In this document: piece after piece, positions 34,932 to 44,535 of the stretch
Position numbering within the stretch: position 1 is the stretch's first letter
Layout of the letters: each line of letters starts with the position of its first letter
Assembly (NCBI GenBank): GCA_905178155.1
Contig: CAJINV010000004.1
Span: 2,932,921 to 2,996,920, forward strand
Source: Amoebophrya sp. A120
Lineage: Eukaryota; Sar; Dinophyceae; Syndiniales; Amoebophryaceae
Reading direction: 5' to 3'
DNA length: 64,000 nt
Notes under the pieces: generated by a model
Databases searched by the model: none
Told to the model about the DNA's origin: nothing
What the model saw: the letters and a program-made list of their open reading frames with translations, nothing else
Made by a program: the position numbers and the translations under genes

Positions 34932-36038
34932 TACCTTTATTCTTTTTGTAAAAGGTCAATCAAAATCACACGGATGCAAATCGTCACACAGAGACAGACA
35001 TCAAAACGACTGCTGAACGGAGCCACCGCAATAAACTGGTCTTGGTTGTTCTTTTTGGTGCTGCCTCGTTCAAAAATAATCGTGACCCACAGTGGACGAT
35101 GAGGTCTCACACTTGGCTTCATGATCGTGAACATACGACCTGCAAATACAAAAATCATTTTTATTCAGAGGGGCTGGCTGCGAACAGCAAAAAGGGATCT
35201 TTTTCGCGCTGGCACCGGGCAGGACAACAAAAAATAGTGTTGCAGGGATCGAAAGATAACAAGGAAAGCGAGAGCAAGAGGATCCTCATATCAGCTCAGC
35301 GCATCATCACGACCGACCTCTTTGTCGACCCGACATGATGTTGCAACAGAGCTAAGATCACGTCCGTTGTCCTTACACGCAAGAAATACAAGACAAAACA
35401 CGAAACCTCCAGAGAAGGCGAACAAACCATACTATCTTCTAAGAAGATATCACATCCTTTTAATCATGATCGGCACACACACCGACACGCGAGTGTGCGA
35501 GATGCACGACATCTTGGAGTCTTATCTTTTTGAAGTACGTCTGCATCTGATGAGGTGAAGGTGACACAATTCAAAAGCGAAAGCCAAATGCAAATCACTA
35601 TCACATTCTTCATGCTATTGGCAATTTTAGACGACGTTCATTTAAGATTCAAGGTCTGAGCCAGGTAAGGGCAAACGGGAGGTTATTTACGACTACAACT
35701 ACAGGTTCATTTTCATCTTGTAATGGCCGCGACACTTACTTTGCGTCATGTTGGACACAGTTTATTTTTGCATATTCATCATACTTCCTATGTTACGTAT
35801 TGTCCATTTTTGCTTTTGATTTTTCATTATCAAAGGGATAAAGACATAAGTACGCTTCCCCTTTTTCTTCGTCTTATTCTGCTTACATCACGACGTAGAA
35901 GTCGTGTACTTGTACAAGAACGCGGCATTTGTTTGAAAACGAATAGCACTGTTTCACTGTAGAATTCAGATGGATATTAAGAAAGTCGTACAAGAAGAAA
36001 CCACCCAGCGCAACTTCTCAGGTGGAAGTGCATTGTAG
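34932..36038. other. 1.1-kb gene-free stretch
   Basis: Upstream spacer of the C-mannosyltransferase gene. Only short open frames without domains. Confidence 0.5.
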
Positions 36039-36120
36039 CTGATCGTGACGAGTTTTTGTGTCGCTGCTACGATGCCGATGGTGTCTGATCGTGACGAGTT
36101 TTTGTGTCGCTGCTACGATG
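36039..36120. repeat. 36-bp perfect direct duplication
   Basis: CTGATCGTGACGAGTTTTTG and the following 16 bases occur twice, at 36039..36074 and 36085..36120, with ten bases between. The right copy encodes the C-terminal RSSDTKTRHDQ of the upstream secreted protein; the left copy lies mostly beyond its stop. Confidence 0.9.
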
Positions 36121-38034
36121 GTTCTCGCTGACGTTCTTGCTCGCGGATGTTGACAGACCACTACCGCAAGAAGTTTCTCCACCGCCTCCCCCTTGGACAC
36201 GCGCGGCGATGCTGGGCCGACGTCTTGCCCGACTAATTTTCTCATTCCTCCTCGGAGCACAGGCAATCAGTGAAAACTTGCACTGTTTTTTCTCGTTGTT
36301 CTTTCTCATCATTTTCATTGTCGTCTTGGCCGAAGCTGCTGTATCTGCTGTATCTGCAGCGTAATGTTGTAGTAGTGCTGCTCGTTCAACATCTACTGTC
36401 CCTCCCGCACGACGATCTTCGCCTTTCTTTTCTCGTCGACTCTCCTGCTCCCGTCTGTCCCTCCGTTCCTGGAGCGCGGCCATTTGGTCCATTTTCGCGT
36501 AAAGCTTCCAGTTGTTCTTCCAGGTATTGCTTTTCTTTTTCATGCTTTTGGTTGGTTTTTTATGCCCGCCACCGGGGGCCGAAGATCTTTTCATTTTCTT
36601 GTTCTTAGTAACCGGAGACGAGCTTTTGCTTTTGCTTGCCTGGTTCACGAAGGTGTCGTACGTGAAAACCAACGGTCTGTTGACGCTGTCGTTGTTGTCG
36701 GTGCGCGGAATGCTGAAGAGGTTGCTAATCTCCATCATCTTTCTTCTTCTTTCCAGCGCGATTTGTGCTTTTTGTTCCCACGACTCGGTGGGGCTATAAT
36801 TGAAGTATTGTTCCGAGGGTTCATCTACTTTACGGGGGCGTGGCGGGGGTTTGAAGGAGAAGTAGCTGGGAAGATAATTCTTTCCATCATGATGATCTAC
36901 TCGACGGTGGTGGTCTTGTTCGTAGTCCTGCTCCTGCTTATTCAGCATCCAGCTCATCTTCATCAAACTGTGGCGGGCGGTACTAGTAGGAGTTGATGTC
37001 CTGAGAGTTGCAAGTAGTTGTGCCCGTTCATGATCTGCTTTATCGTCTTCAGCGACCTCCGGGTCACGACGAAATAAACCACGAGCAGGCCGCCCCGGCT
37101 CCTCATCTTCAGGATCTGGTGTTGCAGCCAGTAGTGGATCTTCGTCATCATCGTCTTGAAGATCATCTTCTACCTGCAGCTCGTCGACCACTGCCGTGCT
37201 GCTCTCAAAGGCTCGCCGCGCGTCCATCAGATCTTGCATTCGGCGCTCGACAAAATCTTCCAGCTTTGTTTTACGTGCTTCATTTTTGACCTCGACCAGC
37301 ACTGGATGTTGAACAAGCTGCTCCGAAGCAGGTTTAGTGTTTTTAACACTGCCTGTTGTTCTACTGGTCGCACCGGTGGTACTGCCGCTGGTGGTGTGTT
37401 GAAGATTATCATCTACTTTCCGACTGCTCGTTGTAGGTTTTGATTTGGACCGCTGCTTGGCGATTTCTTTTACTTTTTGCCTTGCTTTTAGGTACGTCGC
37501 CTTTTGTGTGGAAGATGTTTTTATCCTCGCCTTCGAAGCAGAGGTGGCATCATTCTCGTCCTGTTTCTTGTTCTTTGCAACAGAAGGCGGCCGTGAAGAG
37601 GAGCCCTCCTTCGTCGGGAAGTCACCAGGCTGTTCGGATTTGATGGAGGTTCTTGCACTTGCTTTTGCATTTGCATTCGCGGGAGTTTTCTTGGCTGGCG
37701 TCGCTTTTCGACTGCCCTTGTTACTTTTTGACGGGTTGGTGGGAGTTGTCAACGCTTTTTTTCCAGAAGAGGCCGTGCTGCGTAGTGTCGTCGACGAGAA
37801 GGCTGGTGCGGCGGAATTAGAATTTTCAATTTTACCTCTACTTCTGTGCTGCTCCTTGTTCGGTTCGTTCTCATTGTCGTTCTTCATCCCCTTTTTTTTA
37901 CTTGCTGCAGGAACAGTTCCACGTCCACTTCGCTTCTTTGGGTCTTCTGGCTTCTTTACGGCCGCGACCCGAAAAACTACGCTCCAGCTGGCAAGTTCTG
38001 CCGCGGCGAGGACATGAACAAAGAGGCCCTTCAT
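36067..38034 (-). CDS. basic, low-complexity secreted protein, unknown
   Basis: Uninterrupted 655-codon frame. It begins with a plausible signal peptide (MKGLFVHVLAAAELASWSVVF). The rest is strongly basic and disordered: Lys/Ser/Thr/Pro-rich repeats such as KKTPANANAKASARTS, a central acidic block (VEDDLQDDDDEDPL), then Arg/Lys-rich helical segments (ALQERRDRREQESRREKKGE) and a short C-terminal tail ending RSSDTKTRHDQTPSAS. There is no enzyme motif. The C-terminal coding sequence is part of a 36-bp duplication that also covers sequence just past the stop, so the end of the protein may be recently altered. Composition resembles secreted effector-like or chromatin-like proteins; I make no functional claim. 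Confidence 0.6.
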   Translation of the reverse strand: MKGLFVHVLAAAELASWSVVFRVAAVKKPEDPKKRSGRGTVPAASKKKGMKNDNENEPNKEQHRSRGKIENSNSAAPAFSSTTLRSTASSGKKALTTPTNPSKSNKGSRKATPAKKTPANANAKASARTSIKSEQPGDFPTKEGSSSRPPSVAKNKKQDENDATSASKARIKTSSTQKATYLKARQKVKEIAKQRSKSKPTTSSRKVDDNLQHTTSGSTTGATSRTTGSVKNTKPASEQLVQHPVLVEVKNEARKTKLEDFVERRMQDLMDARRAFESSTAVVDELQVEDDLQDDDDEDPLLAATPDPEDEEPGRPARGLFRRDPEVAEDDKADHERAQLLATLRTSTPTSTARHSLMKMSWMLNKQEQDYEQDHHRRVDHHDGKNYLPSYFSFKPPPRPRKVDEPSEQYFNYSPTESWEQKAQIALERRRKMMEISNLFSIPRTDNNDSVNRPLVFTYDTFVNQASKSKSSSPVTKNKKMKRSSAPGGGHKKPTKSMKKKSNTWKNNWKLYAKMDQMAALQERRDRREQESRREKKGEDRRAGGTVDVERAALLQHYAADTADTAASAKTTMKMMRKNNEKKQCKFSLIACAPRRNEKISRARRRPSIAARVQGGGGGETSCGSGLSTSASKNVSENHRSSDTKTRHDQTPSAS

Positions 38035-38780
38035 TTTTTTGGGCTACTCCCTGTGTAGAAATTTCTCGGTCGTATTTTTTTTTCTGACTGCGAGTTATTT
38101 CTGAAACCGATCAAGACGCAAAGTCTCAAGCTTTTTCCTACCTAGCGACGGGGCGGCTCTCGGTCAACATTTTAGTGCGCCTGTTCAAAAGTGTAAAAAT
38201 ACTCTCGTCCAAATACTTTATCTTCCGAGGTTGTAGCGAATTGGTGACGACGATAGTTGCTCCGAGTATGATGCTGATGGAACAATCGAATCGATCCCGA
38301 TCGCGACTCCTCTGCCATGTTGAAAATAATGCACTTTCGGGCAGCAAGACATCCACAACCTAATTGACATGATCTTGTTCCGGGCGAGCAAATCCAAATT
38401 GACACAGAAAATACCAGTACTGCAACATAATACAAACAGAATCTGAAGACGGAAGAATATTCGCGCAAGAAAAAAACTCCAGAAAGACCAAACACAAGGC
38501 CGCCAACCACCAGTGGCTCTGGCTGGGGCTGCCGACGAACTACTTAGGTACATGGCTAGTACCCGCAGTTTTTGTAGCAGTTTTTCTATGTTAGTACTAC
38601 CAAGATGACTAGTTGAATGATGACACCTGAGGAGTGCCGTCGTGGTCTCTCTTTTCGAGAAACCCACTTCTCACCCGGCAAGAAGAGGAGGCGTTTACGT
38701 CTCTTCCACCAGGATAGTTTTTTTCTTCATTTCACATTCACTACAAGAATCTAAGTACTCCACCGAGGAATTATATTAAT
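38035..38780. other. spacer, doubtful hydrophobic frame
   Basis: A minus-strand frame (38218..38667) has two hydrophobic patches but no domain, no splice support and overlaps other frames. I do not call it a gene. Confidence 0.4.
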
Positions 38781-41700
38781 TTAGAAACGGTTCATCTCTA
38801 CACTGCCAACTGAACAAATGGTGCCGGGGTCTTTCTTGTTCGTACTACTCATCTGCTCGAGTTGCGGTCGTTCTCCTTGTTCTTCATCTAGCAAGAACCC
38901 GTCTATGTCGACCGTTTCTTGGGAATTGATCCTGGTAAAAATATTCAGCTGGCTTCTACTTCGGGCTGCTCCTGCACTGTGTACTAGCTCCTCCAACGAA
39001 GCAGATCGTGCAGGCACCACCCGGCCCGAAACGTGCGACATCACCGTGGCCGACTCAGCAAGATCCTCAAGAACAGGATCATGCTCGTCCACTATTGTGC
39101 TGCCTTGCATCTGGATTTGCTGTTGATCTACTAATCCCGTCGGGTAGAAGTAGTTTCCGTTCCTCTGCAGTTCTCCTTCTTCCACCTCCGCCGAGCTTTT
39201 TTTCTTCCCTTCCAGTTTTTCCAGCCGCTGGCGCAGTTCGTCTACCTCGGCCTGCAAGTCATCGACGGGGTCCCCGAAAAACTCCGTCACAAACTCCCCG
39301 ACGCAGGACGCCCGACGGATGCCCATGAACAGCAGAATGCAGGCGTAGACCACCATCACCTCCACATAGGGAAACGTCGCCAAGACGTTCGGCAAGGCGG
39401 TCTCCCAGGTCGGGCACTTCACCTTCTGCACCAGCCCAATGCCGTGGCAGTCTGGCATGCGGGTCCTGCGGGGTTCTTGTTGTGGGTTGGAAGAACTAGT
39501 ACCTGAAGCAGAAGCTGGAGATAAAGTCGAAAATGAATCATCTCCATTTGAAGATGACTGTCGCCCCTGCTCCCCATGGTCTAGCCGCCTGCTTGTCGTA
39601 CTACTAGAAGAAGTACTAGTTGAGGGGTAGACATAGGTTGTTGTAGCAGGTGGCACCCCGAGCAGCTTTTGCATTTCATAGGACTTGAATTCGTTCAGCA
39701 CGTGGGTTGGTAGCCGCTCGGAGAAACAATCCTTCCCTTCGTTATACCAGGAATCGATCGCCCCATAAGACTCGCACGTCGGGCTCGGAACGGCGTTGAT
39801 TATATCATCAACTCCCGGCGTCAACACATTGTTCTCGGAAAGAACAACAAAATCTTCTTGTGCCGTATTTTCTGTTTGATATCGGTCGGTATGCAGCTCG
39901 TGTTCGAACGGTTCCTCAGAAGGTGCGAAGGTGGTGCTGGTGGTCGCGGAGACTTTATTGTCTTGTTTGCTACCTTCGCTACTCGCCTCCGCCTCGTCGG
40001 TGATCCCCGAATAATTGGAGGCTCCGCCCAGCACTCCCGCCCTGCTTTCCCGTGCCTGTCGCGCCTCTGCATCCGTGGTGCAGTGAATTTGACAGAACAG
40101 CGTGCGATATCGAGCGCAAATACATATCTGGAGCAGGAAAAATGGAAAATTTGCTTTGCAATTCGCGGACCACGCACATCATGGTCATCTCGTCTGGAAT
40201 GCACAAAAAATTTTGCGAGACCTTCTTGTTCATGATGCCTCTCCAGCAAGAGCAGCCTGCCTTTAAAAGCCTAGAAGAAATAAACGGACAGCAACTTTTG
40301 GGATTCGTGCAATACAGATCATGTGCTTTTTGTGAAGATCGGAACTACTTCGGATGACAAGCCGCATCCTTCCAGACCCAGATCGATTTTTGCAGCGCAT
40401 ATGCGGAAATGCGTTTCGTCGTCGCCTTCGAACCAGAAAGGTTCCAGCATCCGCACCGAGCAAATGCTCCAGCCTTCGTGCGCCTGGCGGAAGTTGCCGT
40501 AATCTCCCGCGTTCATGCCACAGGCGCGGCCGACGTGGCTGTGCGGCGGGAGGTCACCGTGATCTACTTGTGGATTATTTTCATTTTCCGGAGGACCGTC
40601 TGTGTCTGTCGTGCTTGTATTGTCGATAGAAGTACTTGTTCTCTCAGACTGCTCTGTCTCGCCGCTACTAGTACCACCTGCAAGATCATTATCATTTTGC
40701 AAGGCCGCTGCATCAAGAACCAGTCGTGCGTCGATCGCGGAAGTGGTCGTGCTCGTGCTGGATGAGCTGGCTTGTTTCCCTACGGCGGAGGAGGGTAATT
40801 CAGCATGATGTAGCTGAGGATGGACACCAACATGATCATGCGCTGTTGCACTTTCTACACTTTTGCTCGTGTGGTCCTCCGCGAGAATCCGCCTCCTGGT
40901 TCTGTGCCGAGTAAGAACCTGGCTTCTCGTTGCTTGCGCATCTACTGCTTCGGCAGTCGTGGTACCAGGAACCGCCGAGGAACCCGGAGCCGGCGTCGTG
41001 CTACTACCGATGGAGAGCGTGCTGCTGCTCCCGTGGTATCCGTAGATGGAAGAAGCGGTGGTGGTTCCCAAGAAAGCCAGTCCCGCCTCCATCTGGCAGG
41101 TTTGCATGTTCTGCATTGCAAAGCTATCGCACTAGCATAAATTGCATTACAAATTTTGGCAAGAAGACAAGCGGAATTTGTAATGGTGTTTTACCTTAGA
41201 AGGGAGATTGCAACTCGTACGAGCTGCACGATATTTTTGCACAGGATACATGTAGTGGCGGAACAAAACCAATACGCTCGAGCCGAGCGCGCCAACCAAC
41301 GTGATCGCGAACGGCGCTAATTGCCACCACTTCAGAATTTTCGCCGCTTTCTGCTGCTTCAGTTGGTGGTGCATCCGGTAGGGCAGAAACGTCCCGAGCA
41401 CCGAGAGAAACAGCCGGCTCAAGCATCCGATCGGCTTTTTCTGTTTTTTTCGTGTGGTTGATTTTGATGCATTTCTAGAGGTCGTCATATCGTCGTCGTG
41501 TTTTGCGTCCGAGGCTGCAGACGGGCCTTCCTCTATGATCATACTGGAAGTGCTGGACCGTGAAAGGCCACGGCGCGGCCGCACAGAAAGCTGGCGACCT
41601 TTATCGGGGGATAATGATAAATTCTGGCAGTTTCTCCTATTTTTACTGCTGCCTGAGCCTCGCTCGTCAACATCTGCAGGCGGTCTGCTGCTGGGTGGAA

Positions 41701-41857
41701 TAGAGTGAAAAGACGACGCGGCAAGAGCCGTGTGCTGGAAACTAGCGCTGCGACTGGGTACGGCAGAGGCGAAAGATGCTGCGCCACCACTATTCGGTCG
41801 TCCCGAATTAGCGTTGGTTCTTGACCTCGACGATGACAACATCTTTTTCTTTGCCAA
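38781..41857 (-). CDS. two-TM protein with long Ser/Thr loop and coiled coil, unknown
   Basis: Three exons, 877 codons: 41857..41249, 41104..40402, 40102..38781, split by introners A4 and B5; phases agree. The N-terminal 150 residues are basic and Ser-rich. A TM segment lies next to the first junction (LAPFAITLVGALGSSVLVLF). A loop of about 450 residues follows, Ser/Thr-rich with a compact Cys-containing part around the second junction (HSHVGRACGMNAGDYGNF, EGWSICSVRMLEPFWFEGDD, THFRTLFCQIHCTT). A second TM (YVEVMVVYACILLFMG) leads into a coiled coil (VDDLQAEVDELRQRLEKLEG) and an acidic tail. The Cys pattern implies the loop is lumenal or extracellular and the coiled coil cytosolic. No family recognised. 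Confidence 0.7.
40108..40401 (-). mobile_element. introner-like element, family B, diverged (B5)
   Basis: 294 bp between TGCGA (40103..40107) and TGCGG (40402..40406). The ends are worn versions of the family B ends: TATCGAGCGCAAATACATAT on the left, and CTTCCAGACCCAGATCG followed by CAGCGCATA on the right. Removal joins DDETHFR to TLFCQIHC in frame. Diverged ends and repeat suggest an old copy that still splices. Confidence 0.75.
41110..41248 (+). mobile_element. introner-like element, family A (A4), reverse orientation
   Basis: 139 bp with exact CATGT repeats (41105..41109, 41249..41253). Left end TCTGCATTGCAAAGCTATCG, right end ATATTTTTGCACAGGATA, so it lies opposite to A1, A3 and A5 relative to its gene. 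Removal joins LFRHYM to QTCQMEAGL in frame. A GT-AG option (CCT|GTGCAAAA...CAG|AACATG) also keeps frame here. Confidence 0.85.
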
Positions 41858-44535
41858 GTTCCTCTAATTAGGTGAAAGACTCAACAAAAGGATCCGCCTG
41901 ATGAAGATGTAGATGATTGCAGATCGGTCTTCACGGAACACCGGGCACTGAAGAAGATGACCGAGGGTCATTTTTTTTCCTGGACGATGCAACAACTGGA
42001 CGTCGAACGATGACTGTCATTTCCATTTCCACCGAACAGCCCACAAACTAATAGGTAGCCAGAAGGAACCGGAGGATCAGGATGTGGATGAACTACATCA
42101 AAAAGAAAAACAAAGTGGTTGACCACACACACGAAACCGATCCAGGACCAATGCGTACACTACCGATGGAAAGCTCAGTCGTTGTCGTAAGCCTTCTGTT
42201 ACACTCTTCGTCTTCCACGGTCAAAGCCAGTTTCAGCTTCAGGCCGCATAGCTGCGTCTTGCTTTCGTTTTTGTTTTTTACTTCTACTGAAAAAGATAAA
42301 ATATCTGCGCGTGCGTCGGTAGTACTTTTTTTGGTAAACATAGGTTTCAAAGTCTGCGACTGCAACTTTAGCGTGAGAAGTGCCGATCCGATGGCGATGT
42401 CCTTCCCTCCATACTCGTAGCCGGCTCCCGCTCCGGCACCAAAAATTACTATATTTTCCCTATCCACAACATCCTTGTTAAGGTTATTTCACCAGCAGGA
42501 GCATGCTACCACAAACGGTCTACTCATCGCCTGTTCGCTCGTTGCAACGACAACAGGAAGTTGTAGATCACGCTTGTAATAACACCTGCAACATTTTTGT
42601 TTCACCACAATTTCAAGGCCTTAACAACTGGCGCTGTTGAAAATGATGCGTCGCGCAGGCTGACGCTGAGCATTCTCGACGAATGGACGAGAAAGCTGCA
42701 GCGTCAAGCACAAAACAAAAGGTCAAAGTAGAGTGACTAGAAAAGGAGTTCGAGGTTTGATCTGAATTAAATCAGATCGCTTTGCTTTTGGTCGTCGTGG
42801 TCTAAAAAAAGCATTGGCTGCTTCACAGCAAGAAATACTTCTAGGTTGCGGTCTTGTGTTTCCTTGTTCCATTACACAAATGGTCCCTGCTACACAATAT
42901 ACTTTTTTGGACTATACTTTTTTACGTTCGTTTTCACAAACATCTTCCCTGTTGCAAATGATCCTCTGTACGAGGCGGCTCAAAATATCTTGCTTTTCTT
43001 GTTGACCAATACAAGCTTTTATTTTTGAGCCAACGTCGTCGGGATAGCGCTGACGTTCTTACCTGGTGCAATTTGAGTTTGTTCTTGTTGTGCTGTTCTA
43101 CTTCGAATTATTTATTGTTACTTTCATCTGACAGCTCCCGCACCAAATACAAGCGATTTTGGATAAATCATCTGGCCCGTTTCTGTCTGTGCAATGGCGC
43201 GCTTAAATTTCAATGAAGTGGATCAGTGGCCACAAATAGAAATTTTACTTTTTAGTTTACAACCCCTTGCGTCGTCCTCCGAGTGGAAAACCGATCACAA
43301 AGAGGAAAGTTAAATACGGCCATAATTCCTGTGCATTTGCCACATTTTTGCTCAATGCTCCTGTACAACAGAAATTCTTTGCTGCAGTACAGAGCGCCGC
43401 GCGCAGACGCGCTGGCGCCATCAAAAAACAAAATGAAAACAAACAGATACTATCAAGATATTGAAAACAAATCTGATACAAGAAGATTAGAAGCGTTACC
43501 TGCCAGATTCGATACCAAAACTGTACTTTTTTTCTTGTTCATCCCATGCCCATCGACAGAGTTGTGAGCTAATCATATGACAAGGTTATTGGTCGTTCTT
43601 AACGTAAGAAAGACGCACTACCCGTTTCAATAGAGCGGTATAATCCTCGAAGTGACATTCGTTCCAACACTTCGAGCCGTGTTTATACTGCTATTCTTGT
43701 TGACCCATTGTGATTGTTCGAACTGCAATATTAAAGCTCGCGGACTAGTTAAACATCTCCCTTCTATACTGTACTTCTATTTCTAATAACCTGTGCAAAC
43801 TGATAAAGGTTTTTTTCGTGTTCGTTCGAGTTTTTGTTCAGCGTAATAAGCGAAAGCGAAACGGAAACATGATATTCTTCAACACTGGCGACAGCACGAC
43901 TTCCCACCGCTGCTACAATTGCCGACGTGCTCGCCTATTTTTGCTGTTTGCTAGTCTGGAAAAAGTATTCTTCAAATTTTTGCAATTGGTAGAATGAAGT
44001 TCAAATGTACTGGAAAAAAGGTTCATCTTCTCCCGCGAAAGTGTAACAGTTCAAGTTGAAGTTTTATTTCATCCGAACAAGAAGTTTCAAAACAATAAAG
44101 AAGCTCAGCTGCGGGTTGTGCTTTAGATATTTACGAAAAGTTTATTGGCCTGACGTAAGTAAAGCTCTCATACTGGTTGAAGATTTGTGTCCTTGCGTAA
44201 ATTTTTCTACTGTAGCGACTTGTTTTGGTCGTGTTGCAAATTTTAGTTCAAGCTGCGCGATCAGCTATAGCTTTTTCTTTGAGTTCTTCTCTTCCAGCTT
44301 CTAAACTGTCTACTCATCAGGTTTGATGTTTGCTGTAGTTGTTTTCTTAATTTGTTGTGTTTCTCTGCCATAAAGTAGATGGTGCTTTTTCTAGTATGCG
44401 ATTTTTACGCCTTCATCTGGATTGATTGATGAGTTGTTATTTTTGTTGCGTAATTTTTATCTCCTATTGAAACTCCTTCTGAAGCCTTTAGTCTATAATC
44501 TGCCGTCGATGTGCGACGGCACCTTCCTGGAACGG
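41858..44535. other. 2.7-kb gene-free stretch
   Basis: Short open frames on both strands only. A minus frame at 42093..42467 has no domain or splice support. No RNA gene or repeat array is recognisable. Confidence 0.5.

Noticed and set aside
38218-38667. Hydrophobic minus-strand frame as a gene
   Set aside because: No domain, no splice support and overlapping alternatives; hydrophobicity alone is weak evidence.
42093-42467. Minus-strand frame of 124 codons
   Set aside because: No recognisable motif or exon partner within a 2.7-kb gene-free spacer.
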